Below, one piece after another: positions 33,780 to 45,520 of a stretch of 64,000 nt of DNA. A program made the position numbers and the translations under genes. Origin of the DNA: Syngnathus acus (lineage: Eukaryota > Chordata > Actinopteri > Syngnathiformes > Syngnathidae); contig NC_051098.1 in the NCBI RefSeq assembly GCF_901709675.1, positions 1,171,500 through 1,235,499 on the forward strand, given 5' to 3'. How positions within the stretch are numbered: position 1 is the stretch's first letter; each line of letters starts with the position of its first letter. A model generated the notes under the pieces. The model was not told the origin of the DNA, made no database searches, and saw only the letters and a program-made list of their open reading frames with translations.

Positions 33780-34270
33780 GCCATGGATGATAAAAGGGTG
33801 GGAAACACTGCTTTATTGTGTTCAATTTACAATAATAAACAGTGATGAGCATTCGTTTTAGTGTTTGTTCATTCTAACAACTTTACAAATTATTTGACTT
33901 TCATACTTTATTGTGTTCAATTTACACAAATAGACAGTGATGAGCACTCATTTCAAAAGGAGCATTGGAATTTGGGACTCATGGCATTATAACAACTTTA
34001 GAGATAAAATGATTTAATAGTTTTTTGTGTTCAATTTACACCAACAGAAAGTGATGAGCATTCATTTAAAAGGAGCATTTGAATTTGAGGTTTATGTAGC
34101 ATTATACGTATCAACTTTACAGACAAAATGATTTGACAACTTTCATACTTTGTTGTGTTTAATTTACACTAAGAGACAGTGATGAGCACTCATTTTAATT
34201 TGAATTTGGGGCTTATGTAGTTAAGCCTTTTTACATACAGACAAAATTATTTGACAACTTTCTGTAAAGA
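33780..34270. repeat. Degenerate ~95-128-bp tandem repeat
   Basis: Core GTGATGAGCA(C/T)TC at about 33842, 33937, 34051 and 34179, with shared flanks TTGTGTTCAATTTACAC and AAAAGGAGCATT. Spacing varies because of indels. The same unit occurs once near 29280 and once near 31100. Confidence 0.8.
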
Positions 34271-34633
34271 CAAAGTGTAATCTTAAACAACTCTGATGAC
34301 AGATATGGTTTTATCCACTGTCCTTTTTCATACATGGAGGATATGCATTCATCTTCCGTAGCGCTTCTATTTTTTTTACTATTCCAATGGGACAATGTCC
34401 CGGAGGAACGGAGTGATGTGATGTGGCTGCGTAAACAGAACGTTGCGAATTTGGGACCCGCTCCGACGAACGCATCAAGTATAATCTCTGTGCCATGGCA
34501 TGCCAAAAACTCTATCTGGGCATCTGCTGCTCGGTGATTGGCAAAAAGCAGCAGGCGAGTGCAACTTCGAGTCGCTCGCAGCAGAGCAGGGGGGCGAGAT
34601 TGGGCACTTTGCTTAGCACAGTGTGTGCCTGTG

Positions 34634-34740
34634 CATTTAGCTCAGTGGTCAGTGCGCTCAAGCCAGTGACAGTGGCGGTGTGTGTTCGCGCCCGGAGTGA
34701 GGCGGCCTGGAAAAGCTGTCTGTTACAATGGTGCTGTGGA
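34634..34740 (+). mobile_element. tRNA-like SINE head, copy 1
   Basis: TTTAGCTCAGTGGTCAGTGC resembles a tRNA box A and TGTTCGCGCCC a box B, followed by a GGCGGCCTGGAAAAGC body and CTGTTACA. Related to the second copy 130 bp further on. Too diverged in the stem regions to be a functional tRNA. Confidence 0.5.
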
Positions 34741-34864
34741 CCTGGATTGCGAGTGAAGTTTACAGGGGATAAGTGTAATGGATGCCATATTTTGCTGAAC
34801 GTTTAGCATTCAACGTTAGTAAAACTTCACTATAGATCATATAAAATGGTGACTGCTTAGCTGT

Positions 34865-34975
34865 CAGCCTGGTCTTTTAGCTCAGTGGTCAGCACTTAAC
34901 GGTCCCAAGCCGGTGATGGTGGGGATGAGCGTTTGTACCCCGACTGGAGCGGCCCAAAAAAGCCACCTGTTACAT
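34865..34975 (+). mobile_element. tRNA-like SINE head, copy 2
   Basis: TTTTAGCTCAGTGGTCAGCA (box A) and GCGTTTGTACCCCGAC (box B-like), then GAGCGGCCCAAAAAAGCCAC and CTGTTACA, matching copy 1 at 34634. Probably one SINE family in two nearby insertions. Confidence 0.5.
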
Positions 34976-34988
34976 GTATATATTTTTA

Positions 34989-35267
<279 letters not shown>

Positions 35268-35285
35268 TTAGGGGAAGCGAAACAG

Positions 35286-35340
35286 AGTACAGTGATCCAT
35301 CGTCACTTCGCGCTTCCCCTATTGCGAGGGATGGTAGACC
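35286..35340. repeat. Fragment of the CAGTAATCCCTCG TA-element family
   Basis: Short degraded palindromic piece (TACAGTGATCCATCG...TTGCGAGGGATGG) related to the ends of the element at 5335-9046. Confidence 0.5.
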
Positions 35341-35341
35341 C

Positions 35342-36092
35342 AAGACAGGGGTGTACAAACATTCCTCGAACCATTACCATTGTAAATTAAATTATTTCTC
35401 TTTATTTCCTTCTTTTCTCCTTTTTCTTTCTGTCTTTTTGTCCATTTGGCAATGCTGGTGCCTTCTACCGCACCTCGGTATCGCTTTTTTCCCTGGGACC
35501 GGGATAGCTGCGCACATCAGTCGAGACCGGCGTAACTCTACGACGGCTTCCTGCTTAACAATGGCCGGTGCTGGCCGGGTCGCTCGCCTTGGCCTCGCAG
35601 CCGCGACCCCTGTGAGGAGTCCGCTCCCTCGTGCTCGTCGGAACCAACGACCTTCGCCGTGGTGACCATCTGCACGTGCCCCGACTGGGTGCCCAGGACG
35701 CTGCTCACACGTTTGCCTACTTTGTGATGTTTTCACCGATTCACGACCACGGTCCATTGGGCGCCGTTGAACTGGACTGCCCTTACACCTGTCTATGGAT
35801 CCCGTGGAGGCTATTTTGTGTGTTCTGGGGTGTACTCTGATATTGTGGGGTGCTGGTTGGCCGCTGTTACTTTTTTTCCTTTGTCTTTTTGCTTTGCTTT
35901 GCTTTGATGGCTTTTATCTTTCGCACTTTCTGGCTTTCTTTGTGGCGCCGTTGTGTGGCAGCCTTATGAGAACCTATTGAGTTGCGCTCATGCCATCGGT
36001 GTGTCTTTTGTATACCCGCTCTGTGGTATGGATACTGCTGGGGCCTGAATTTCCCCACCCCCGGGGATCAATAAATGTTCAATCAATCAATC
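35342..36092 (+). mobile_element. Retroelement 3' end with (CAAT)n tail
   Basis: Non-coding, ends TGAATTTCCCCACCCCCGGG then ATCAATAAATGTT and (CAAT)n at 36077-36092, a terminal arrangement shared by several teleost LINEs/SINEs. No RT motif lies in the body; 35520-35840 is GC-rich and of unknown origin. It occupies the BCAS3 intron between exons 34996 and 36524. Confidence 0.5.
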
Positions 36093-36523
36093 AACTATGT
36101 CCTGTGATGTCTGCAAATGGGTTGATATTGCAAATGGGAATTTCTTGTCAATTGCATTACCAGGATAGATAGGAAGATTAAAATAATAATAAATTAAACA
36201 ATCAATTTGTAATTTTGTTGTCGTAGAAAGATTTTTGCAATCACATCATGTTTGCATATCAAATTCAGCCACACGTGTAGCCTAATTTAAAAAATTAATA
36301 GGCTCTAAGAACAAATGATGTCGGACAAAGGAAAGAAGGTAAATGTGTTCAGGCATGCAAAAAAATTCCTGTAAAATATTTATAGATCATAAAGCAAGCA
36401 GTGAATGGGACCAGAACAAGCCGGCCCTGCAACTCTGGGTGTCAGCATAGTGAATGATGGAGATTATGTCTGCTTGAGTACGTCATAATGTCACCACTCA
36501 GTTAGTAAAGACAGGGACCTGAC

Positions 36524-36615
36524 CTGAGAGAGCCACTCCACATCATTCTGCCCAATGTGATCAGATGCTGAATACTCATGATGTTTGCTTTGGCTTGGGC
36601 TACCTTGGGGCATCC
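36524..36615 (-). CDS. bcas3: BCAS3 coding exon (first in window)
   Basis: 92-bp exon: acceptor ATTCTTTCAG|GG at 36616 and donor CTCAG|GTCAGG at 36523. Reading from the second codon gives GSPSQSKHHEYSASDHIGQ and ends VEWLSQ. This aligns with the BCAS3 segment I recall as GSPGPI...SDHSGQEDEEWLSQ immediately before [12 protein letters not shown]. The exon starts with two bases of a split codon, so a further exon lies upstream (higher coordinates) but was not found in the window. The low similarity in the first half is expected for a disordered region. Confidence 0.85.
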
Positions 36616-36763
36616 CTGAAAGAATCCATTCAGATATAGGAAAAACTTGTTAAATGAGTGTTTAGACAGTATAAACATTCCAATACGATACTGATACACA
36701 TTGTAAATACAGGGTTACCCAGAATTAATGACTCAATTGTTATTTTACTGAATACGCTGTATA

Positions 36764-37398
36764 CCGTATTTTCCGGACTATAAGTCGCAGTTTTTTTCAT
36801 AGTTTGGCCAGGGGTGTGACTTATACTCAGGAGCGACCTCTATGTGAAATTATTAACACATTATTACTTGATCACTAACACATTACTTACTTACTAATAT
36901 ATCCCTTCACATGTTATTTTCACACTAAACCGCATGAGGGCGTTCTAGGCCTGTAGAATAATTGGAACTGCAACTGACAATGAGTCTGACGTCAGCGACG
37001 TAGAAGACAATGTGCCGCATATAATTCCGGAGTCAGCGGAGTTGTTTATGAGTGACATAGATGACGAAGATTTAGATGGGTTTAATGATTGGGAGTTACA
37101 CGGATGGTTCAATATACTTGTTATTTATATTATAGTTATTTGAATAACTCTTAATATGTTACGCCAGGCACGTTCTCAGTTCCTCGTTCGTGTTTATGTA
37201 ACGTTAGCATACTGTACCGTTCAGCCTGTTTTTGCCTATTCATGTCTGTTCTTGGTGTTGGATTTTGTAAAATAAATTTCCCCCAAAAACACAACTTATA
37301 CTCCGGTGCAACTTATATATGTTTTTTTCTTCTTTATTATGCATTGTATGGCTGCTGCGACTTATACTCCGGAGCAACTTATAGTGCGGAAAATACGG
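36764..37398. mobile_element. TA-flanked fold-back element, short relative of copies A/B
   Basis: 635 bp, ends CCGTATTTTCCGGACTATAA and its complement ...CGGAAAATACGG, TA outside both (36762-36763, 37399-37400). Its 37158-37235 section is the reverse complement of the 'caacaggctaaacgat...ctgagaacg' block of copies A and B, showing common ancestry. A short acidic frame (about 36979-37110; DVSDVEDNV, FMSDIDDEDLDGFNDW) may be the end of a lost transposase gene. Confidence 0.8.
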
Positions 37399-37443
37399 TA
37401 TATTGTGTTGTTACTTTTTTCTTATGCTTAGTATGATACAATA

Positions 37444-37515
37444 CATCTTTATTTATAGTATAGCGCTTTCACAACAGCTATCACTGTAACAAACCACTTT
37501 ACATACAGTAAGAAC
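37444..37515 (+). repeat. Teleost LINE 3'-end-like fragment
   Basis: TCTTTATTTATAGTATAGCG and TGTAACAAACCACTTTACA resemble common fish LINE tails like that at 3841. Short and isolated. 37516-38200 has no recognisable gene. Confidence 0.4.
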
Positions 37516-38199
37516 AAAACAACAGAACATATCACATAGAATGTTGCCAATAAGACAATCTTAACTATTCCTACATCTGCACTGTTTTTTTGAAGTGTTT
37601 AAAGATGAAAGAGAGATTCAATGTGTTACAGTACTGAAACAGATGTCATTATCACAGCGTGCATGACGTTACAGATGTCTGCAGTTAGCTGTACTGCAGT
37701 GTTCATTGACGAGTAGAGAGACTGAAGATAGGACTGTTCAGTTTGCCATCCCATTTAGAACCGTTTCAATTCCAACTGCCGACCCAAGGTTGTAGGTACA
37801 CATCCACACCAATGCTCCTCTCTCCTCATCCTCAGCTCCACCAGCTATCCATCCAGCCGCATCAACACAGACTTTCCAACAGCGCTAACGTTTCAGCTGA
37901 ACAAAACGGGACAGTGAAAAATGCTGCCAATCAAAGGTCCAAAAAACTTGAATGCCTCATGTCCACCAAACAATAACAGTGAAATAGCATAGACAATTCC
38001 TCCATCAAAATCAGTGCTGTCACAAACATGCTGCTGAGAGGGCGCAAGTATCATGCACAGATTATTCTCCTTCGAGGAATGTCACGACCAAAATGCTGAA
38101 AAAGGTCATACGAAGGACAAAAATCATCGTAGAAAAAAAAATGACAAAAACAACAAGACCCCTTGAAGATGGCTGCCAAATACGGCTCCATCTTGAAAA

Positions 38200-39074
38200 A
38201 ATATAGTATGTATACTGTTAGTCAAAAGGTATTTTTGGCATGCTACTTCGAACTACATTTTTCAACCACTTCTCACCGTTCTACCTTCAGCATAATCCCA
38301 AATTCACACCTTCATGGCTTCTTATTCCAAATATCTGTGATTTTCTAAAATTGAAGAAGAATTTCCAAGCAAAAAAATCATCATTCATTCCTAATGGAAC
38401 ATTCAGCATTTTACATTTACATCATTCCAATTTGAAATTCAAAACATTTGACTTACTCAATTCACCTTGGGAAGGATTTTCAACATGTCCCAAAACACTA
38501 CATGTTCTCCCTGAAAGGCACATTAGACAGGATTCAGTTTTTGTTCATTATGGCAGCGCCTATGGACAAAAGGCAATTGTGTCATCGCTTCCTGTAGCAC
38601 CCTCGTCTCTCCACCCATTTTCAAGATAAAACGTCACTCTTTTTAGTCACTGGATCATTTCCTTTCTGTCTATCCTTATCATACACACTCTCCGTTTGCA
38701 CCTCACCATTCCGAATGAGCCGCCACTGCCCGCCCACCCATCACCACCACAAAGTTTGCTACATCATTTTTCTAGAGCCGACAAAGCTGTGCACAAGTTT
38801 ATGGATGTCGGCACGCTACAATGTAACTGACATACACATTTTGCACAACATTTACAAAAATCCGGGACATCTCGGGACAGACCATGAGAACCCGGAACAA
38901 TCAGGAAAATCCGAGACAGGTGGCAACATTACCCTCGACACAGATGAACAGAGGTGGACATTGCGTTTCCCTGGGCCTTACATTTTGTGGACGAAGGCAA
39001 GAGAAAGTTGTTTTCCGTTCCTGTTTGCCGCCTAACTGTAATTGGGAGGCGCTGGGAGGCAGGGGGGGCGTTTC
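38200..39074. other. Unassigned; 38240-38629 open frame probably not a gene
   Basis: A 129-codon plus-strand frame exists, but its composition follows AT-rich sequence and its core (CATTCATTCCTAATGG.ACATT) reappears in reverse near 56290, so it is part of an unnamed repeat. The rest, 38640-39074, shows nothing recognised. Confidence 0.4.
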
Positions 39075-39082
39075 TCCAAGGT

Positions 39083-40069
39083 CAGCCCGCGGGCTAAATC
39101 CGGCCCCCGATCAGATTTCATACGGCCCGCAGCTTCGGTCTTATAATGTATTATTTATGGACCGCCTGCACTGTCAAACTGAATATAAAAAAAATGAAAC
39201 TTGAACCTGTAATTCCTCCTATTACCAAAGGGTGGCAGCACCACCCCTCGCCGCTCATTTCTGCCATGGCGACTGCAAAGAAAACGAGGACAGTTGACAT
39301 TGAGGGCCGTCGCTTTCAAGAGAAATGGGAATTACAATACTTCTTCGCTGAAAATCAAGGCAATTGTGTTTGTCTAATTTCTAAAGAGACGGTTGCCTTG
39401 TTTAAGGATTTCAACCTAAAGAGACACTAGTAGACTAAACATGCTGACACATACGACAAGCTAACAGGGAGTAACCGCGCTGATAAAGTGAAGCAGCTCC
39501 AAGCTGAAATGGCATCACAACAGCGATTCTTCACGCGGGGCTGTGAGTCAAAATTAAATAAAAATTAAATATTACTTATTAAATATTACGAAGTGGCCAT
39601 GTTAATACTGTTGATGTTATAAACCTGTAGACATGACACAAACTATTACTTTCTGAAAGATATTGTAAATGACAAGAGCAAAACTCACTTGTTTTAAGTT
39701 TTAATAATAACAGACAAATTTGCATTAATTATAACTCCTGTTTAAAATGTTCATGAGGCAAAAATAATTTTAAACTCATGTAAATATAAGGTATTTCAAA
39801 CAGTTTGTTCAATGTTATTTGACTCTTCAGATATGAATGAAAGGCAGAATTTGTGTTTTTAGAGTTGTTCACATCTGCCTGAATGGCTTATATTTGGTTA
39901 TTTTGTCATTTGAAAAATAAAGAAAATTGTGACAATGAAATCTGTTTTATAACAGTGTGTATTTGCATGAAATTTTTGTAGTTAAAAAATGTCTGAAAAA
40001 ACTATTGGCCCCCGGGCCCCTTCACTTTATTAAATCTGGCCCTCCTTGCAAAAAGTTTGGACACCCCTG
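39083..40069 (+). mobile_element. hAT (Charlie/GTF2IRD2-like) derivative
   Basis: 987 bp with an exact 8-bp duplication TCCAAGGT (39075-39082, 40070-40077). Right end GTTTGGACACCCCTG is a normal terminus; the left end starts CAGCCCGCGGGCTAAAT, so part of the left inverted repeat was lost. Contains the N-terminal transposase remnant at 39187-39520. Confidence 0.9.
39187..39520 (+). pseudogene. hAT transposase N-terminus
   Basis: Frame with MATAKKTRTVDIEGRRFQEK, WELQYFF, CLISKETVALFKDFNLKRH, then a TAG and continuing TKHADTYDKLTG...RADKVKQLQAEM. This is the N-terminal region of GTF2IRD2/Charlie-type transposases (FQERW...CLIC...FNLKRHYxTKH). The second zinc ligand region is altered (CLIS for CLIC). 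The catalytic part is deleted. Confidence 0.85.
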
Positions 40070-40106
40070 TCCAAGGTCAAGGTTGCCTACGCGATCATGT
40101 AGGAGG

Positions 40107-41364
40107 TAGGGATGGGCGGATCGATACCAAAATATCGATATATCGATCCAGGCTGCTCATTTTTGAGTATCGATCTCCCTAGCTAAAATATCGATACTTA
40201 CAATTATTTAATTATATTTTTCCTCATTTTCTTCTGCTCCAATTTGACGACTTGCACTCATGCTAGCACTACTTTTCCTTCCGCCTGCTGCACCGACGTG
40301 TCCTGCTCTGCTCTGCTCCCGCCCCCTTTTCTCACAAGCCAAGCCCTCCTCCTCCGCCCCCCTTTCCAATCCAAACAACAAGCATGGGCACGGCGGCGGC
40401 CCAGTCCGAACGTAAGAGAAGTCTGGTTTGGAGGTATTATATTTTAGTTAATAACAACGAGGCAAGATGTGAAATATGTCACAAAACGATTAAATATTGT
40501 GGCAACACCACAAACTTAACAAAACATTTAAGTAAAATTCACCCCACGGTTCATGAAGAGCTGCAGTTGAAACGTGCCGCAGACACTAAGGCAGCGACGG
40601 AAAACCCTGCAGCCACACCGAGGCTAAGGTACCAAAGTACCTTAGAAGCAGCGTTTCAGAAAGGCAAGACATATCCAGGTATCAGTTGCTAACCAAAAAT
40701 CGTAAGCATTTGTGGTTGATGTGCTATTTGAAGCAATAATTACTGCGCTTTAGTCAGTCATTTATAAATAAAGTTTTCCCCTTTTCTATTTGTGGTCGAA
40801 CGCCATACGTTTTATTTGTAACTCCACTTCCTATAAACAACACTAAAGTATTACAATATTAAATGTAAGTACCCAGTGGCTTTACAAATTGATAGTTTTG
40901 CTGCTGATAACGATTAAGCCCTGCATCTCTGTTGGTACCATGTCTCTTTTTACAATATACTAAAAGACAAAACTTTTTCCCAACAGAGAGAGAGAGAAAA
41001 AAGTCAAGAATAGCTCCTTTTAATTAAAGTTATACTATTAATATGCATCTTCCATTAATGTTTTTCTAAAAAGGTTAATAATTCATGTACATGACGTAAT
41101 ACTTTTTTCTACAAAATTCAATAGATGACTCTCCAAGAGCAAGTATCATTTGCAGTGAAACACCTGCTGTAGTATACAAATGTGCAGGTCAATAGTCACA
41201 TGTAAGGCACAAAATATTGATGCAGCATGCCACTGCATTTAAATTGGTTTTTTTGGCGGGAAATTACACTTCTGGTATCGATATCGGATCGATATCGGGT
41301 ATTTTTGGGCAGGAAATACTTGGTATCGGATCGAATCCAAAATCATTGGTATCGCCCATCCCTA
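40107..41364 (+). mobile_element. hAT (Ac/ZBED-like) derivative
   Basis: 1,258 bp with inverted ends TAGGGATGGGCG/ CGCCCATCCCTA and an exact 8-bp duplication GTAGGAGG (40099-40106, 41365-41372). Both ends carry ATCGATA-rich subterminal palindromes. Only 29 bp of non-element sequence (plus duplications) separate it from the hAT ending at 40069. Confidence 0.93.
40384..40692 (+). pseudogene. hAT transposase BED-finger exon
   Basis: 102-codon frame: SLVWRYYILVNNNEARCEIC, then CHKTIKYCGNTTNLTKHLSKIHP, a complete C2H2-type BED finger (C-x2-C...H-x4-H) as in ZBED1/ZBED4-like hAT transposases. The frame ends shortly after (STLEAAFQKGK), where the enzyme body has been deleted. It could still encode a small DNA-binding protein, but nothing suggests expression. 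Confidence 0.8.
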
Positions 41365-41563
41365 GTAGGAGGAAGCAAGCGGCCCAACTACACACAACAG
41401 GCACTACATTCCTCGGTGTATTTTGCACTCTTTTCTTTGCTTCTTAGGCAACATTTAAATGCAGATACGCCTCCTGGTCGCTCCAACCTTCTTCGGCATT
41501 CCTAAAGCAACCCCTCTGCATTCATTCTACAGCCGTCAGTCATACGCAATAACTTAAAGTTAA

Positions 41564-41872
41564 AGTTAAAGTCCCAATGATTGTCACACACACATCTGGG
41601 TGTGGTGAAATTTGTCCTCTGCATTTAACCCATCCCCATGTGATTTTAATCCATCCCCTGGGGGAGAGGGGAGCAGTGAGCAGCAGCGGTGCCGCACTCG
41701 GGAATCATTTTGGTGATCTAACCCCCCAATTCCAACCCTTAATGCTGAGTGCCAAGCAGGGAGGCAATGGGTCCCATTTTTATAGTCTTTGGTATGACCC
41801 GGCCGGGGTTTGAACCCACAACCTTCCAGTCTCAGGGCGGACACTCTACCACTAGCCCACTGAGCTGGTTGG
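41564..41872 (-). mobile_element. tRNA-derived SINE, full length
   Basis: Reads on the minus strand from the tRNA head (CTCAGTGGGCTAGTGGTAGA box A, GGTTCAAACCCCGG box B) through the body to a TTAACTTTAACTTTAA tail at 41558-41575. The same body occurs at 14991-15233. Pol III promoter boxes are intact. Exact target duplication not resolved. Confidence 0.85.
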
Positions 41873-41999
41873 TGCAACAACAACTGCAACAAGGTATTTC
41901 TTTATGAATAGAGAATAAAATAATAACTTTCAGACTAAATGCGATGTGAATGTTTATTAAGAATCATAACCGTTATCTTTTCTCTCTGTCACCATCAAA

Positions 42000-42240
42000 A
42001 AATGAAATGCCTTTTGACATTCTGGAAAAAATCAAAATAGGCCACACACAACAGCTCAGAGAACACCTCAACAACATGGACCACACTGGCAGCATCAAGT
42101 TCACACATGAATGGGACCAACAATGAAATAGCTTTTTTGCACCAAAAGATTCACCACAATGAAGACGGCAGCATAAAACTCACAATATACAGGAAACCCA
42201 CTCACACAGACCAGTACCTTCTGTGGACGCCCCCGTCCAG
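42000..42240 (+). pseudogene. Penelope-like element RT fragment
   Basis: Reads HLNNMDHTGSIKFTHEW, then after a stop/frameshift IAFLHQKIHHNEDGSIKL and YRKPTHTDQYL. IKFTxE...LxFLD...D+G...TxVYRKPTHTDQYL is the palm-to-thumb block of Penelope-like reverse transcriptases. No GIY-YIG endonuclease is present downstream. Confidence 0.85.
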
Positions 42241-44163
42241 TGTTGCACACTTTAATGGTATTCATTCTTGTTAAAATTTTACTTTAACAGAGATCTTAGC
42301 ATGTGAGATTTTTGTTAATTTTTTTTCACCTCATTGAGCATTCAGCACTATGCTCTTGCGGTCATTGTTACAGGTCTGCCCTCAAAAGGAAAGCAGTACA
42401 GTGCTGAACTTTGCCCTACATTTAAAGTATCTGTCTAGCATCATATATTAATGAGCTCTTGATGAGGTTTTTAGAGATAGTTTCGTGAACATTCCTAGCT
42501 ACATGCAACTTAACAATTTTTAATTGTAGATATTTTGAGAGTTATTTTGTGCGAAGGTTAGGCTATCTGCTCCTCTGCACACTTACCATTTAGGTCACAT
42601 TATGCTCCTACGTGGGTGCAGCTAAGCCAGTATAATAATACTGATAATTTTGGATAAGTCTTTAGTATCTGGCAAAAAAAATGGCTTCATGGCCGTGTCT
42701 CATACTTTCTGGTATCCATTAATTAGTTCAACTGAGAATACATATTCTTCTACAAGTTACTATGAGTATAGCAAGCGTCAAAGAAGGACCAGTGAAAGTT
42801 CGTCTGGATTTTTTCAGTGGTTTAGTTCAAGTGTGGAATAAAATAAATGCAAACTTTCAGCTGTCAAAATTTCTTGAAACAAAATTTACTCCCTTCGAGT
42901 TACTGCATACACACTTCGTACATGTCATTGTCCTATTGTCTGACACAAGGGACCAATAGTCGTTCTTTTTAAATTATTGATGTCAATCCAGGTCTGGTTT
43001 CCTATGTATGTGTGCATCTGTGCATGTGTGCAAGTTGTCATCCCTATGGAGCAGGCAAGGACAATTCTCTCTGTGTGTTTGTTGATGAGCATCTTGTTTT
43101 TTGTTCATAAACACGTCAGAGGCCAGACTGATCCAATCTGTGCTATGTCTATTCATTTTAGTGGAGTGTAGCTTAACAGTTCACTTGGCCCAATGTCTTC
43201 ATAATATGCAGTACAGCTCCTAAGTCAAAAGATGAATTCTATTTTTACAGGGAGACATATTTTTGAGTGCCGCGTGTCATTGATGTTATTTATGATATTC
43301 CACTGGATATTACGTACAAAGATATAAAGATGCAAAGAATGGGATATGAGTATCTGTTTTACACTTCCCTGAAAATAAATAAAAATTGCAGTAATTGCAG
43401 AAGACTAATATGGTGCTTAATCTACAGCATCGGTGTCAAACTGAAGGTCTGGGGGCCAGATACGGCCCACCACATGATTTTATGTGGCCCGCTAAGATAA
43501 ATTGTGCATCGAGTACAAACTGTCTTCACTTTAAAAATAGAGCTAGTGAAGGAATGGGGTCGAAATACAAAAAGTCCTGCCTAGCTACAAAAACAGATAT
43601 GCTCAAACCTCATTGAATAAAGTACATAAGCAGTCAAGTATATTCACATATTAAATCAATAAAAGAAACATTTTAAGCATATAATTATACCTGCACACCA
43701 AACCAATAAAAAAAACATAACTAGACATTTTTATATATGGTAATGACGTGGATTTTTATAACTTCATGATCTGATATGTATTTCTGTGCACTTTGAATTC
43801 ACAAATGTTTGTTGATATATAGCTGAATAGCATAACGACCCTTAAGGAACTATTTAATGCATGCTTGATGTTATTCTAAATCACGGACACTGCTCAAGGT
43901 GTCAATGTTTCAATGTTCTGTACTTGATTATATCTTATGTTTTGGTTAATGCTTGATGTGACGTCGTATTTTGCCTAATGCTAGACGCCAGCCTTGGATT
44001 ACTATTGAATGTTCTGGACAGAAGGAAAATATTTTGACTAACAATGAAAAGATATGCTTGGAAGCATGATTAAACTAAGAATGTGACAGTCAGCAAATAC
44101 GTGGAGTGTCAAAAGAACAAACAAACAAATGCATGGTAAGTGGTGAGTAAGAACTTTGCATAG
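42241..44163. other. Unassigned sequence with a hAT end at 43432-43505
   Basis: No coding or repeat structure recognised apart from CGGTGTCAAACTGAAGG...GGCCAGATACGGCCC at 43432-43505, a degraded left end of a Charlie-like hAT. Confidence 0.5.
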
Positions 44164-44876
44164 TCAGGGAACATTAACGAATTGATGATATCACACACAA
44201 AACTTCACATAAGTCCGTACAAAATGACAAAAGTGGAAGGATGATGAATGGACGAGGTGCGACAGTGTATGTGCAAGAATAGAGGAAAATGTTTACAGGA
44301 AGGTCACTTGGAGATAGAACCAGCAGAGGTGCCAGATGGAGAACGCCAGGAGGAAGACAGCCAAGAACCCGGCCAAAGGTGATCGCCAAGGCCGAAAGAC
44401 CCCCACCAAGTCAAACACACCGAATCGGCCATAATCAGCACCCAACCCCACGGAACCAGCTCTCACCGAACCAGCACCCGCTCCCATGGAATCAAACTCT
44501 CTTGCGAACTTGCCCCACCCCAAAGACTCATCACCCATCAAACTCGGCCCACACCGGCATGTGCAACTGAATATAAGCTGGCCAAAGAACCTTGAACGTT
44601 GCCTTTTTTGAATGGAGACTTTCTGCTCTTGAGCATTGTCGCACGAAAGGCCCAGGGCTGTATTGTACTTTCCTGAAAACAGCTTTCTTAACAAGAATTG
44701 TGATTGAACTCAACCAACCTGTCTAAGTTTAATTTTGTTTCAGTGTCTTAGTCTTTTCCTAAAACTGAAAAAGAAAACGAACACGCAGTGATTAAATTGG
44801 ATAACAGATGATTGGCTCTGACTTTTGCTGTGAGGCGCGGATAGCGCGCTTCCCAAATTGTGGACCAAATCCAACA
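44164..44876 (+). mobile_element. LTR with adjoining primer-binding-like site
   Basis: About 713 bp homologous to 23687-24398. It ends TCCAACA and is followed by AATGGTGACC (44877), as expected for an LTR/primer-binding-site junction of a gypsy-like element. A TATAAGC box lies near 44572. 44887-45000 may be leader; no gag or pol was recognised, so the element is truncated. Confidence 0.65.
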
Positions 44877-45203
44877 AATGGTGACCATCTGACGTGATTT
44901 CTTCAGAAAGAAAAATGCATGCTCCTGGAAGGATTCTTTCTTCTCCGCTCTTGCTCAACAATATTGCAGTCCGATCGGCACAAAAGGTAAGGGGCAACCT
45001 TTTTTTTCAATAAAATCTCCCAGTTCAGCAATCTTGTGGCGTGAAAGCGGAATAAAAAGACAAAATAATAATTTTAGCTCTGTGTTCAGGAATGGTGGTT
45101 GTATATACATTTATGCTACTGGTGAAAAAGTGACGTCTTGTGGAAAAGAAAAGAGAAAGGTGGTGAGGACTTTGCCTGATCAGTGAAGGGCGCTCACACC
45201 GCT

Positions 45204-45473
45204 GGAACTTGTGGGGTGTCAGTGACTAGCATATGGGCACCAAAGTGGCCTCAATAGTAGACGCTTAGGGACGCATACTGTTGCCTAAGGTCGGGGTCGA
45301 TTGGATCGGCCAGGCCACCATATGGGTCAGGGACTCGTGGAACTTGTGGGATGCCAATGGCTATATGGGCACAATAGTGGCCTCAATAGTAGACGCTTAG
45401 GGACTTTGCGCGCTGTCGCCTAAGGTCGGGGTCGATTGGATCGGCCAGGCCACCATACGGGTCGGGGACTCGT
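45204..45473. repeat. 135-bp unit in tandem, two copies
   Basis: GGAACTTGTGGG at 45204 and 45339, followed by GGTCGGGGTCGATTGGATCG in both; copies differ at several positions. It ends at a poly(A) and (TA)n run (45475-45520). Origin unknown. Confidence 0.85.
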
Positions 45474-45520
45474 GAAAAAAAAAAAAAGATAAATAAATAT
45501 ATATATATATATATATAAAA

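Noticed and set aside
34495-34806. 103-codon cysteine/alanine-rich ORF
   Set aside because: It crosses a tRNA-like SINE head and has no recognisable domain.
35392-35757. 121-codon arginine-rich minus-strand ORF
   Set aside because: GC-rich retroelement sequence read antisense; no homology recognised and no splice or promoter context.
38240-38629. 129-codon plus-strand ORF
   Set aside because: No protein motif, AT-driven composition, and its core recurs on the other strand near 56300, so it is more likely repeat sequence.
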